DNA from: [Mycobacterium] crassicus
GTDB taxonomy: Bacteria; Actinomycetota; Actinomycetes; Mycobacteriales; Mycobacteriaceae
NCBI RefSeq assembly: GCF_020181615.1
Contig: NZ_CP084029.1
Span: 2,190,557-2,254,556, forward strand
Direction: 5' to 3'
DNA length: 64,000 nt
Under the pieces are notes generated by a model that made no database searches, was not told where the DNA came from, and was given only the letters and a program-made list of their open reading frames with translations. The position numbers and the translations under genes were made by a program. Shown in pieces: positions 54,155-63,374 of this stretch (positions are counted from its first letter, which is position 1; each line of letters starts with the position of its first letter).

Positions 54155-56044
54155 TCAGATGGTCTGGTGGCGACCGAAGAACTTGTGGTCTTCGCTGTAG
54201 CCGCCGTGACCGCTGCCGATCTCCTTATAACTGGCGACGAACTCAATGCCCTTGATCCACTTCACCAGCTTGTAGCCGTGCTGCAGTTCGTTGCGGAGCC
54301 GCAGCGGCCGACCGTGCATGTAGGGCAGCGGCTGGTCATTCATGTTGTAGGCCAGCATCGACATGTGGTGCCACATTTGGTCGACCGGGTGGGCGTTGTA
54401 GAAGATCCCGCCGGTGGCGCCCAGGCCCATCGAGTAGAAGATGGCCCACTTCGCCTCGGGCAGGGGCTTGACGATGTCCATGATCGTCGACATCTGCACG
54501 CCGCCCCACTTGGCGACCCCCGACCAGGCCTGCACGCACATGTGCTGGGTGATCTGGTCGTGGTAGGGCAGCGCCTTGAGGTCCTCCAGGGAGAAGTCCA
54601 TCGGGTTCTCCACCAGGCCATAGACCTTCAGTCGCCAGTCCTTGAAGTCGTTGGCCTCAAGTTCCTTGTACTCGACGGTCTCCGGCAGCCGGCCGTTGCG
54701 CCAGTGGAACGGGGAGATGTCGGCCTCGGTGAAGGTGCCGGGCTCGGGGTTGAGGTTCTCCAGCGCCCGCTGGAACGGCCCGATCAGGGCGTAGCCGATC
54801 TTCTGCACCACGCGCGGGTACTTGAGCGTGAGCGGGGTGGCTGCGATCCAGCCGACGATGCAGACCACTGCGGCCACGCAGAACACGTAGAAACCGACGG
54901 GGCTGTGGCATTCGGGCCCCGCGCCTTCGGCGCATCCGCGCGCGGCGAACATGTGGTTGAGATTGTCGAAGGCGTCGGTGGCGAACACCATCGTCACGTG
55001 GACGAGGATGAACATCAGGAAGTAGCACAGCACCAGGAAGTGCAGGGACCGGGCGATCTGCAGGTTCAGCCGCATGTGCTTGCTGATCAGGCCGAGTCGC
55101 TGAGACAGCGCCGGCGACATGCCCAGTGCGGTGATCAGCGCGGCCGGCGCGGCGATGAACACCGTGACGAAGTACGAGATCAGCTGCAGCGCGTTGTAGT
55201 TCGTCCAGGTGTGGTCGTCCGGCCAGTCCAGCGACATGTACTGGATCATCACCGAGGCGGCGTGCGGGATGATGTCCCAGCTGGTCGGCACGATGCGGCG
55301 CCACTGGCCGGTGGTGAAGAGCAGGACGTAGAACACGGCGCCGTTGAGCAGCCACAGCACGCCCAGGCCCATGTGCCACCAGCGGGCCAGGCCGATCGAG
55401 TGCCGGAAACCCGGCAGCCCGAACTGCGCCGGTAGGGCCACGGTGTCGGCATTGGCCGTCCAATACGGGTCGTCCGGAACCGGCGGCCCCACCCGCAGCC
55501 ATTCGTCTTTGCCGGGGGTGGAGTTGCGGCTGAAGTACAGCCGCGGGTGATCACAGAGAATCTGGATACCGGCCCGGATGATGAAGATCATCATGAAGAG
55601 GTTGAAGAAATGCGTCCAGCCGGCCCAGGCAGGAAGACCGCTTTCCACCTCCGATGACGGAGTGCTACCCGGGTATTGGGCGATGAAATCCTCGACGCCC
55701 GGCATATTGCGGATTCCCTTGCCGATGGCGATCGCCGCGAGCAGCCCGACGAAACCGATCGGGATCAGCCACAGCAGGTTGAACCACTTGTCTCGACCGA
55801 CACGCAGATGCGGCGCGACCGCCCGGCGGGTGAGGTCGAAACCGCCGCCGTATGTCTCGACGTCGACGGTGTCGTCGTGATTTTTGTGAATCTCTGTGCG
55901 GTAACCCTGCTCCAGCTCCAGCTCGACGTCTACAACGTCGGCGGAGTAGTTGACATGATGAGTGGTTTCTTTAGCGGCTGGTGAGGTGGCCGGACCCCGC
56001 GGGTCGAGCTTTCCATCAGTGCCGTGGCCGTCGAACGTCGTCAC
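54155..56044 (-). CDS. Membrane cytochrome b561-type/sulfite-oxidase-type molybdopterin protein
   Basis: A 629-residue fusion. After ~85 soluble residues come about six membrane segments (from WFNLLWLIPIGFVGLLAAIA to FYVFCVAAVVCIVGWIAAT) with His residues placed as in di-heme cytochrome b (FRHSIGLARWWHMGLG, RSLHFLVLCYFLMFILVHV). Residues about 440-629 form an oxidoreductase molybdopterin-binding domain with the probable Mo ligand Cys near 502 (QHMCVQAWSG) and HPVDQMWHHMSML. It may pass electrons between a small oxyanion or sulfoxide and quinone. Substrate unknown. Upstream of it lies the ESX-5 locus on the other strand. Confidence 0.85.
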   Translation of the reverse strand: MTTFDGHGTDGKLDPRGPATSPAAKETTHHVNYSADVVDVELELEQGYRTEIHKNHDDTVDVETYGGGFDLTRRAVAPHLRVGRDKWFNLLWLIPIGFVGLLAAIAIGKGIRNMPGVEDFIAQYPGSTPSSEVESGLPAWAGWTHFFNLFMMIFIIRAGIQILCDHPRLYFSRNSTPGKDEWLRVGPPVPDDPYWTANADTVALPAQFGLPGFRHSIGLARWWHMGLGVLWLLNGAVFYVLLFTTGQWRRIVPTSWDIIPHAASVMIQYMSLDWPDDHTWTNYNALQLISYFVTVFIAAPAALITALGMSPALSQRLGLISKHMRLNLQIARSLHFLVLCYFLMFILVHVTMVFATDAFDNLNHMFAARGCAEGAGPECHSPVGFYVFCVAAVVCIVGWIAATPLTLKYPRVVQKIGYALIGPFQRALENLNPEPGTFTEADISPFHWRNGRLPETVEYKELEANDFKDWRLKVYGLVENPMDFSLEDLKALPYHDQITQHMCVQAWSGVAKWGGVQMSTIMDIVKPLPEAKWAIFYSMGLGATGGIFYNAHPVDQMWHHMSMLAYNMNDQPLPYMHGRPLRLRNELQHGYKLVKWIKGIEFVASYKEIGSGHGGYSEDHKFFGRHQTI

Positions 56045-56509
56045 GCCGCGACCCTACCGCGAGGAAACCCCTCGCAACCCGATATGACAACAAATGCACA
56101 GGGTTCTAGCAGGAAGCTCAGGTAACGCAAATGCGGATTTTACACCCGGGTAAATCTCCCGATGTCCGGATCGGGGCGACCGGTCTTGGCCGGATTTCGA
56201 TCGGTGTGATTCCTGCGGCGCGGAGGGCGGACGATCGCCCACATTCGGGGTACTACTCATGTGGAATAGCGCGCTTCACTGATCGTTCACCTACGACATC
56301 CATGATTGGGAGCCGAACCGGGGAGACGAATTCCGCCACCGCCACCAGATTGCAATCTCCAGGGCGGGCGATCGCTGCGCGACACAGCTAGGCTGCGCAG
56401 TGGAGAAAACTTGTGACCAGGCAGGGGTAGATGACGACCAAATTGGCACCAGAACGGCGCCTCGGCAGCTCTAGCCGAGTATCGCTGCGGGCGGGGATCG
56501 GGATGCAGC
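56045..56509. other. Divergent region between the molybdopterin protein and eccB5
   Basis: The region holds the promoters for both directions. Visible elements are a hairpin GCGAGG/CCTCGC around 56058-56074, the palindrome ACCCGGGT inside TTACACCCGGGTAA near 56144, a short inverted repeat CTCGGC/GCCGAG (56461-56479), and a 28-codon reading frame at 56431 described separately. Nothing else coding is convincing. Confidence 0.5.
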
Positions 56510-56517
56510 GTGTCTGA
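56431..56517 (+). CDS. Possible 28-residue leader peptide overlapping eccB5
   Basis: ATG 56431 with AGGGG 4 bases upstream opens a 28-codon frame (begins MTTKLAPERRLGSSSRV) that ends in TGA at 56515-56517, overlapping the eccB5 start by 8 bases in another frame. It could couple translation to eccB5 or be chance. Basic, with no recognised homologue. Low confidence because the evidence is a ribosome binding site and position only. Confidence 0.3.
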   Translation: MTTKLAPERRLGSSSRVSLRAGIGMQRV

Positions 56518-58021
56518 CGAACAGCGGGGCCCCGGTTACGGCCTGGGGCTGTCGACGCGCACCCAGATGACCGGCTACCAATTCCTGGCGCGGCGGACGG
56601 CGATGGCGTTGACCCGCTGGCAGGTTCGGATGGAAGTGGAGCCCGGAAGGAGGCAGGCTCTGGCGGTGGTTGCCTCGGTTTCGGCAGCTGCGGTCGTCTG
56701 CCTGGGCGCATTGCTGTGGTCGTTTCTGAGCCCCTCGGGTCAGATGAACGAATCGCCCATCATCGCCGACCGCGATTCGGGTGCCCTGTACGTGCGAGTC
56801 GGCGGCACGTTGTACCCGGCGCTGAATCTGGCGTCGGCGCGACTGATCGCCGGGCGGTCCGACAATCCGCACAAGGTGCGGTCTGCGCAGATCGCGGAGC
56901 AGCCGCACGGACCGCTGGTCGGAATCCCGGGCGCGCCGTCGGACATCCAGCCCACCACGCCGTCATCATCGTCGTGGCTGATCTGCGACACCGTCGCCAA
57001 CGTCCAGGGTGTGGGCGCACCGTCGCCGGTGACCGTGACCGTGATCGACGGCAGCCCGGACCTCAACTCCCGCCGCCGCGTCCTCGACGGTCCCGACGCG
57101 GTGGTCCTGCGCTACAACAACGAGTCGTGGGTGGTCCGGCAGGGCCGCCGCTCGCTCATCGACGCTGCCGACCGGGCGGTGCTGCTGCCGCTGGGCCTGA
57201 CCCCGGAGCAGGTCGACCACGCGCGGCCGATGAGCCAGGCGCTGTTCGACGCGCTGCCGGTGGGCCCTGAGCTGGCGGTGCCATTCGTGCCGGACTCCGG
57301 TCAGCCACCTGCTTTCCCGAATGCTCCGGGGCCGGTCGGCACGGTCTTCACCACGCCGCAATTGGCTGGACCACAACAGTATTCGGTCGTGCTGATGAAC
57401 GGTGTGCAGACGGTGTCGTCAGTGGTGGCCCGAATTCTGCAGAACGCCGGGGCAACCGCTGGCGGCGCGCCGGTTGTGGTGGCGCCGCCGGAGCTGGCCA
57501 AGATGCCGGTGGTCACCGGCCTGGACCTCTCCGCGTACCCGGAAGGCCCGCTCAAGGTCGTCGACATCAAGGAGAATCCCGCCACCTGCTGGTGGTGGGA
57601 GCGCTCCAACGGTGACAGTCGGGCCCGGATCCAGGTGGTGTCGGGTCCGACCATTCCGGTGTCGCAGAAGCAGATGGGCCGGGTCGTGAGCCTGGTCAAG
57701 ACGAACAATGACAACATGCCGCAGGCGGATCGGGTCTACTTCGGTTCGGGCTACGGCAATTTCGTCGCGGTAACCGGCAACGATCCGGACGCCTCGACGA
57801 GGGAGTCGCTGTGGTGGCTGTCGTCCTCCGGCGTGCGATTCGGCATCCCCGGTGACGACGAGCGCAAGGCGCTGGGACTGGTCAGCGAGCCCGCGCTGGC
57901 ACCCTCGGTGGCGTTGCGACTGCTGGCGCACGGTCCGACCCTGTCCCGTCAGGATGCGTTGGTGCGTCATGACACTCTGCCCACAGATATGAGCCCTGCG
58001 GAATTGGCGGTGCCCAAGTGA
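56510..58021 (+). CDS. eccB5: ESX-5 membrane component EccB5
   Basis: A 503-residue protein with a short cytosolic N terminus (GYGLGLSTRTQMTGYQFLAR), one membrane helix (about 46-68, ALAVVASVSAAAVVCLGALL) and a large periplasmic repeat domain with Cys (WLICDTV, ATCWWWER). It closely matches M. tuberculosis EccB5 (Rv1782) along its whole length, ending in AELAVPK. EccB contacts EccC and MycP in the type VII channel. GTG 56510 is the start by alignment. The stop overlaps the eccC5 GTG start by 4 bp. Confidence 0.97.
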   Translation: MSDEQRGPGYGLGLSTRTQMTGYQFLARRTAMALTRWQVRMEVEPGRRQALAVVASVSAAAVVCLGALLWSFLSPSGQMNESPIIADRDSGALYVRVGGTLYPALNLASARLIAGRSDNPHKVRSAQIAEQPHGPLVGIPGAPSDIQPTTPSSSSWLICDTVANVQGVGAPSPVTVTVIDGSPDLNSRRRVLDGPDAVVLRYNNESWVVRQGRRSLIDAADRAVLLPLGLTPEQVDHARPMSQALFDALPVGPELAVPFVPDSGQPPAFPNAPGPVGTVFTTPQLAGPQQYSVVLMNGVQTVSSVVARILQNAGATAGGAPVVVAPPELAKMPVVTGLDLSAYPEGPLKVVDIKENPATCWWWERSNGDSRARIQVVSGPTIPVSQKQMGRVVSLVKTNNDNMPQADRVYFGSGYGNFVAVTGNDPDASTRESLWWLSSSGVRFGIPGDDERKALGLVSEPALAPSVALRLLAHGPTLSRQDALVRHDTLPTDMSPAELAVPK

Positions 58022-61000
58022 AACGTGGATATGCCCGGTCGACACCGGAACGAGCCCCGGTGGTCAAGCCGGAGAACATCGTATTGCCGACACCCCTGAG
58101 CGTGCCGCCGCCGGAAGGCAAGCCGTGGTGGCTGGTGGTGGTCGGAGTGCTGGTCGTCGGCCTGCTGGTCGGAATGGTCTCGATGACCGTGGCCAACGGC
58201 TCCCGGATGTTCCTGGGTGCCGGTTCGATCTTCCCGATCTTCATGATCGGCGGCATTGCGATGATGATGTTCGGTGGCCGCTTCGGCGGGGGAGCTCAGC
58301 AGTTGAGCCGGCCCAAGCTGGACGCGATGCGCGCCCAGTTCATGCTGATGCTGGACCGCCTGCGGGAATCGGCGGCGGAGTCCGCGGACAGCATGGACGC
58401 CAACTACCGCTGGTACCACCCGGCGCCGTCCACCTTGGCCGCCGCGGTGGGAACACCCCGGATGTGGGAGCGCCAGCCCAACGGCAAGGACCTCAACTTC
58501 GGTCTGGCCCGGGTCGGGGTGGGCATGACCCGGCCCGAAGTCACCTGGGGTGAGCCGCAGAACATGCCGACCGACATCGAGCTCGAGCCGGTGACCGGTA
58601 AGGCACTGCAGGAGTTCGGGCGCTACCAGAGCGTGGTCTACAACCTGCCCAAGATGGTCTCGCTGCTGGTCGAGCCCTGGTACTCGCTGATCGGCGACCG
58701 TGAGCACGTGCTCGGCCTGATGCGGGCGATCATCTGTCAGTTGGCCTTTTCTCACGGGCCGGACCATCTGCGCATGGTGGTGGTCACTTCCGATAAAGCG
58801 CAGTGGGATTGGGTGAAGTGGCTGCCGCACTTCGGCGATCCGCGCCGTCAGGACGCCGCGGGCAGCGCCCGGATGGTGTACGGCTCGGTGCAGGATTTCG
58901 CGACCGAGCACTCGGACCTGTTCTCCGGTCGCGGGTCGTTCATGCCGCGCCACGCCAGCTCGTCGGCGGAGACTCCGACACCGCACCACCTGATCATCGT
59001 GGATGCCATCGACCCCCAGTGGGAGTACGTCAACACCACCGAGGGCGTCGACGGGGTCACGTTCTTCGACCTGACCGGGGTCCCCGAGTGGCGCGAGGTT
59101 CCGCAGCGGGTGCTGCGCTTCGACGACAAGGGCATCGTCAACGCGCTGCCGCGCGATCGCGACACCTGGATGGTGATCGACGACAACGAGTGGTTCTTCG
59201 CGCTGGCCGACCAGGTAAGCCTGACCGACGCCGAGCAGTTCGCGCAGCGCATGGCGCACTGGCGGTTGGCCGAGGCCTACGAGGAGATCGGCCAGAAGGT
59301 GACGCGCCACATCGGTGCGCGCGACATCATGGCCTATTACGGCATCGAGGACGCCGGGCGGATCGACTTCGATGCGCTGTGGGCCGAACGCCGTGAGGCG
59401 GGTTCCAAAGCCCGGCTGCGGATTCCGTTCGGCAGTCGCTCTGACAACGGCGAGCTGCTGTTCCTCGACATGAAGTCGCTCGACGAGGGTGGCGACGGTC
59501 CGCACGGTGTTATGTCCGGCACCACCGGCTCGGGTAAGTCAACGCTGGTGCGTACCGTGATCGAATCGCTGCTGCTGGCGCACCCGCCGGACGAGTTGCA
59601 GTTCGTGCTGGCCGACCTCAAGGGTGGATCGGCCGTCAAGCCGTTCGCCGGGGTGCCGCACGTCTCGCGGATCATCACCGACCTGGAAGACGACCAGGCC
59701 CTGATGGAGCGGTTCCTGGAAGCCATGTGGGGCGAGATCGCTCGTCGAAAGACCATGTGCGACAACGCCGGTGTCGACGGCGCCAAGGAATACAACGAGA
59801 TCCGGTCCCGGATGAGGGCCCGCGGCGACGACAGCCTGCCGCCGTTGCCGATGCTCGTCGTCGTCATCGACGAGTTCTACGAGTGGTTCCGCATCATGCC
59901 GACCGCGGTGGAGGTGCTGGACTCGATCGGGCGCCAGGGCCGCGCCTACTGGGTGCACCTGATGATGGCGTCGCAGACCATCGAGAGTCGCGCCGAGAAG
60001 CTCATGGAGAACATGGGCTACCGGCTGGTGCTCAAGGCGCAGACAGCCGGTGCGGCACAGGCGGCCGGAGTGCCCAACGCGGTGAACCTGCCGGCCAAGG
60101 CCGGGCTGGGCTACTTCCGCAAGAGCGGCGAAGAGGTCATCCGGTTCCAGGCCGAGTTCCTGTGGCGGGACTACCACCGCGGCGGGATGATCGACGACGA
60201 CCAGATGCCGTTGGTGCACGCCGTCGACTACATCCGCCCGCAGCTGTTCACCACCGACTTCACGCCGCTCGAGGTCAGCGTCAGCACGCCGGAGATCGAG
60301 GCGCCCGAGGAGATTCCGGCGATCGACTCCAAGCCTGCCGCCGCGGCCGGCGAGGTCGTCGAGGAAGAGGATTTCATCCGGACGCCCAAGGTCGGCACGG
60401 TGATCATCGATCAGTTGCGCCAGATCGACTTCGAGCCCTATCGGTTGTGGCAGCCGCCGCTGGATGTCCCGGTGACCGTCGAAGACCTGGTGAACCGGTA
60501 CCTGGGCCATCCCTGGCAGCAGGAGTACGGCACCCGGCGGGACCTGGTGTTCCCGATCGGGGTCATCGACCGGCCGTTCAAGCACGACCAGCCGCCGTGG
60601 ACGGTGGATACCTCCGGGCCGGGCGCGAACGTGCTGATCCTGGGCGCCGGGGGCGCCGGCAAGACGACGGCACTGCAGACGCTGATCTGCTCGGCCGCAC
60701 TGACCCACACCCCCGAGCAGGTCCAGTTCTACTGCCTGGCCTACAGCGGCACCGCCTTGACGACGGTGGCTGGGCTGCCGCACGTCGGCAGCGTCTGCGG
60801 CCCCACCGACCCCGACGGCGTGCGCCGGACGGTGGCCGAACTGTTGGCGCTGGTGCGCACACGCAAGCGCAGCTTCCTCGAAAACGACGTGGCCTCGATG
60901 GACGTGTTCCGGCGGCGCAAGTTCGAGGGCGCGCCCGGCAACGTGCCCAACGACGGCTTCGGTGACGTCTATCTGGTGGTCGACAACTACCGGGCACTGT

Positions 61001-62223
61001 CGGAGGAGAACGAGGTACTGGTCGAGCAGGTCAACCAGATCATCAACCAGGGCCCCTCGTTCGGCGTGCACGTGGTCGTCACCGCCGACCGTGAGTCCGA
61101 GCTGCGCCCACCGGTCCGCAGCGGTTTCGGTTCCCGGGTCGAGTTGCGTCTGGCCGCGGTCGAGGACGCCAAGCTGGTGCGTTCCCGGTTCGCCAAGGAT
61201 GTGCCGGTCAAGCCGGGCCGCGGCATGCTCGCGGTCAACTACGTGCGACTCGACAGCGACCCGCAGTCCGGTCTGCACACCCTGATCGCCAGGCCGGCGA
61301 TGGACGACACCGACGAGCGCGTGTTCGAGTCCGACAGCGTCGCGGCCGCGGTCAGTCAGGTTGCGGTGGGCAGGGTGCGCCCGGTCCGGCGCCTGCCGGC
61401 CCGGTTCGGCTTGGACGAGGTGCGTGCGGTCGCAGCCAACGACCGGCGCGAAGGGGTGGGTGCGGGCGGTATCGCCTGGGCCATCTCGGAACTCGATCTG
61501 CAGCCGGTGTATCTGAACTTCGCCGAGAATGGGCACCTGATGGTGACCGGTCGACGCGAATGCGGCCGCACCACCACCCTGGCCACCATCATGAGCGAGA
61601 TCGAGCGGCTGTACGCGCCGGGATCCAGCACTGCGCCGCCGACCGATCGGCCCTCCGCCCAGGTGTGGTTGATCGACCCACGGCGCCAATTGCTGACCAC
61701 GCTGGGCTCGGACTACGTGGAGAAGTTCTCCTACAACATGGACGGCACAGTCGCCCTGATCAACGAGCTGGCCGCCACACTGGCCAACCGTGAACCGCCG
61801 CCGGGCCTGTCGGCCGAAGAGCTGCTGTCGCGGACCTGGTGGAGCGGGCCGGAGATCTTCTTGATCATCGACGACATCCAGCAGTTCCCGCCCGGCTTCG
61901 ACTCACCGTTCCAGAAGGCTGCCCCGTGGGTCACCCGTGCCGCAGATGTGGGCCTGCACGTGATCGTCACGCGGACGTTCGGCGGCTGGTCTTCGGCGGG
62001 CAGCGACCCGCTCCTGCGGGCTCTGCACCAGGCCAACTCGCCGCTGCTGGTGATGGACGCCGACCCGGACGAGGGCTTCATCCGCGGAAAGATGAAGGGT
62101 GGCCCACTGCCGCGCGGTCGTGGCCTGCTGATGGCCGAGGACACCGGCGTGTTCGTCCAGGTAGCCGCCACGGAGCTGCGTCGGGCGCCGACGCAGGAGC
62201 GGGCGGTGAGTCCGGCCGGCTGA
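58018..62223 (+). CDS. eccC5: ESX-5 ATPase EccC5
   Basis: A 1401-residue FtsK/SpoIIIE-type motor, single-chain as in ESX-5. Two membrane helices (about 38-60 and 68-88) precede three ATPase domains: Walker A GTTGSGKSTL near residue 500, GAGGAGKTTALQTL near 877 and a degenerate GRRECGRTTTLATI near 1178. Walker B examples are LVVVIDEFYEW and IFLIIDDIQQF. It recognises substrates and powers export. The sequence follows M. tuberculosis EccC5 (Rv1783) closely, for example PHVSRIITDLEDDQALMERF. A long hairpin lies 9 bases after the stop. Confidence 0.98.
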   Translation: MKRGYARSTPERAPVVKPENIVLPTPLSVPPPEGKPWWLVVVGVLVVGLLVGMVSMTVANGSRMFLGAGSIFPIFMIGGIAMMMFGGRFGGGAQQLSRPKLDAMRAQFMLMLDRLRESAAESADSMDANYRWYHPAPSTLAAAVGTPRMWERQPNGKDLNFGLARVGVGMTRPEVTWGEPQNMPTDIELEPVTGKALQEFGRYQSVVYNLPKMVSLLVEPWYSLIGDREHVLGLMRAIICQLAFSHGPDHLRMVVVTSDKAQWDWVKWLPHFGDPRRQDAAGSARMVYGSVQDFATEHSDLFSGRGSFMPRHASSSAETPTPHHLIIVDAIDPQWEYVNTTEGVDGVTFFDLTGVPEWREVPQRVLRFDDKGIVNALPRDRDTWMVIDDNEWFFALADQVSLTDAEQFAQRMAHWRLAEAYEEIGQKVTRHIGARDIMAYYGIEDAGRIDFDALWAERREAGSKARLRIPFGSRSDNGELLFLDMKSLDEGGDGPHGVMSGTTGSGKSTLVRTVIESLLLAHPPDELQFVLADLKGGSAVKPFAGVPHVSRIITDLEDDQALMERFLEAMWGEIARRKTMCDNAGVDGAKEYNEIRSRMRARGDDSLPPLPMLVVVIDEFYEWFRIMPTAVEVLDSIGRQGRAYWVHLMMASQTIESRAEKLMENMGYRLVLKAQTAGAAQAAGVPNAVNLPAKAGLGYFRKSGEEVIRFQAEFLWRDYHRGGMIDDDQMPLVHAVDYIRPQLFTTDFTPLEVSVSTPEIEAPEEIPAIDSKPAAAAGEVVEEEDFIRTPKVGTVIIDQLRQIDFEPYRLWQPPLDVPVTVEDLVNRYLGHPWQQEYGTRRDLVFPIGVIDRPFKHDQPPWTVDTSGPGANVLILGAGGAGKTTALQTLICSAALTHTPEQVQFYCLAYSGTALTTVAGLPHVGSVCGPTDPDGVRRTVAELLALVRTRKRSFLENDVASMDVFRRRKFEGAPGNVPNDGFGDVYLVVDNYRALSEENEVLVEQVNQIINQGPSFGVHVVVTADRESELRPPVRSGFGSRVELRLAAVEDAKLVRSRFAKDVPVKPGRGMLAVNYVRLDSDPQSGLHTLIARPAMDDTDERVFESDSVAAAVSQVAVGRVRPVRRLPARFGLDEVRAVAANDRREGVGAGGIAWAISELDLQPVYLNFAENGHLMVTGRRECGRTTTLATIMSEIERLYAPGSSTAPPTDRPSAQVWLIDPRRQLLTTLGSDYVEKFSYNMDGTVALINELAATLANREPPPGLSAEELLSRTWWSGPEIFLIIDDIQQFPPGFDSPFQKAAPWVTRAADVGLHVIVTRTFGGWSSAGSDPLLRALHQANSPLLVMDADPDEGFIRGKMKGGPLPRGRGLLMAEDTGVFVQVAATELRRAPTQERAVSPAG

Positions 62224-62232
62224 GCCAGTGAC

Positions 62233-62280
62233 GCCAGTTACCACTGTGGCGCGTGTAACAGCGTCACAGTGGTAGCTGGC
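62233..62280 (+). terminator. Long hairpin after eccC5
   Basis: GCCAGTTACCACTGTG pairs with CACAGTGGTAGCTGGC over 16 positions (one G-U pair) around a 16-base loop, 9 bases beyond the eccC5 stop. It has no U-tract, so it may terminate partly or stabilise the eccBC transcript end. Confidence 0.55.
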
Positions 62281-62393
62281 GGGCTCACACGGCCGGGTTC
62301 CGACGGCGTTTGCCGCGACCAGATTATTAACCGCGGGAGCCGTTTCGGTCCCTCTTTCGCGACTTTCAGTGGCCCCGCCAATACCGTTTCGGA

Positions 62394-62417
62394 CTAAAAC
62401 ACAACCCTGTGTTTCAG
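62394..62417. promoter_or_regulatory. Inverted repeat upstream of PE-esxMN
   Basis: CTAAAACACA-ACCC-TGTGTTTCAG: 9 of 10 positions pair around a 4-base spacer, with a perfect AAACACA/TGTGTTT core. A dimeric regulator could bind here. It lies 178 bases before the PE start codon. Confidence 0.45.
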
Positions 62418-62476
62418 CAGGTGAACCCTGTTTTGTGGGCTGCGTCACCCGGTCAGGGTTACCCCTTTGTTACCCG

Positions 62477-62508
62477 AGGTGAACAGTTGCGACCGCCAGG
62501 TGAACAGT
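62477..62508. promoter_or_regulatory. Two AGGTGAACAGT direct repeats, 21 bp apart
   Basis: The 11-mer AGGTGAACAGT occurs at 62477 and 62498, exactly two helical turns apart; a shorter copy (AGGTGAAC) occurs at 62419. The array lies 87-175 bases before the PE start and may be a regulator site. Confidence 0.4.
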
Positions 62509-62594
62509 AAGCGTTTTGGGCCGTTTGGCCCGTCGGCAGCCTCTACGCTCGGTGACGAAGCGATTGCTACAGGTGATCCGAGGAGGAATGTCGA

Positions 62595-62894
62595 ATGTCG
62601 TTCGTAAACGCGCAGCCCGAAGCACTGGCCGCCGCCGCCGGGAACCTCAGCGGTATCGGATCGGCGTTGAACGCGCAGAACGCGGCCGCCGCCGCCCCGA
62701 CCACGGGCGTGGTTCCGGCCGCTGCCGACGAGGTCTCGGCGCTGACCGCGGCGCAGTTCGCCGCTCACGCGACCATGTACCAACAGGTCAGCGCTCAGGC
62801 AGCAGCCATCCACGAAATGTTCGTGGCGACGCTCAACACCAGCGCCACCTCCTACGCCGCCACCGAGGCCGCCAATGCGGCTTCGGCGGGCTGA
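62595..62894 (+). CDS. PE family protein (PE19-like)
   Basis: A 99-residue protein that is a PE domain only: MSFVNAQPEALAAAAGNLSG at the start, two long helices, and the export motif YAATE (YxxxE) near the C terminus. It resembles M. tuberculosis PE19, which lies at the same place before esxM. GAGGAGG sits 8 bases before ATG 62595. PE proteins normally pair with a PPE partner encoded next to them and are bound by EspG; no PPE gene is adjacent here. Confidence 0.95.
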   Translation: MSFVNAQPEALAAAAGNLSGIGSALNAQNAAAAAPTTGVVPAAADEVSALTAAQFAAHATMYQQVSAQAAAIHEMFVATLNTSATSYAATEAANAASAG

Positions 62895-63055
62895 GCCAGA
62901 AACGTCCGAACGGGACACCGATCTTGCCGGCTGCGAGCTGATGGAAGGGGGGAACCATTCATAGGTTCAAGGCCGGTCGTCGGTTACCGACGTAATCGGC
63001 GGCAACATCCGTAAATCACCGTAAACAAAACAAACCTCAGTAAGGAGACAGAGCA

Positions 63056-63355
63056 GTGGCAACACGTTTTATGACGGATCCGGACGCGATGCGTGCGATG
63101 GCGGGTCGTTTCGATGTGCACGCGCAGACGGTGGAGGATGAGGCGCGTCGGATGTGGGCGTCCTCGACGAACATCTCGGGTGCGGGCTGGGGTGGTCTGG
63201 CCGAGCGGACCTCGATGGACACCATGGGTCAGATGCAGACCGCGTTCCGCAACATTGTGACCATGCTGCACGGTGTGCGTGATGGTCTGATCCGTGACGC
63301 CAACCACTACGAGAGCCAGGAAGCTGCCTCCCAGCAGATCCTGTCGGGCAGCTAG
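63056..63355 (+). CDS. esxM: ESX-5 WXG100 protein EsxM
   Basis: A 99-residue WXG100 protein with GWGGLAE at the turn and the YESQE export motif at the end. It is near-identical in many stretches to M. tuberculosis EsxM ([39 protein letters not shown]). It forms a heterodimer with EsxN and is secreted by ESX-5. GTG 63056 follows AAGGAG. esxN starts 19 bases downstream. Confidence 0.97.
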   Translation: MATRFMTDPDAMRAMAGRFDVHAQTVEDEARRMWASSTNISGAGWGGLAERTSMDTMGQMQTAFRNIVTMLHGVRDGLIRDANHYESQEAASQQILSGS

Positions 63356-63374
63356 CAGAAGGGGAAATCGAGCT

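Larger units (their letters stand above)
62224..62594. promoter_or_regulatory. Gene-free regulatory region between eccC5 and PE
   Basis: In M. tuberculosis this place holds cyp143 and several PE/PPE genes; here it is 371 bases without a gene. It contains the hairpin at 62233-62280, an inverted repeat (62394-62417), three copies of AGGTGAAC (62419, 62477, 62498) and a strong ribosome binding site before PE. It is probably the promoter region of the PE-esxM-esxN operon. Confidence 0.6.

Noticed and set aside
59539..61689. Open frame of over 700 codons antisense to eccC5
   Set aside because: A by-product of strong codon bias in eccC5; the composition (Gln/His/Arg/Asp-rich) is typical of antisense frames in high-GC genomes.
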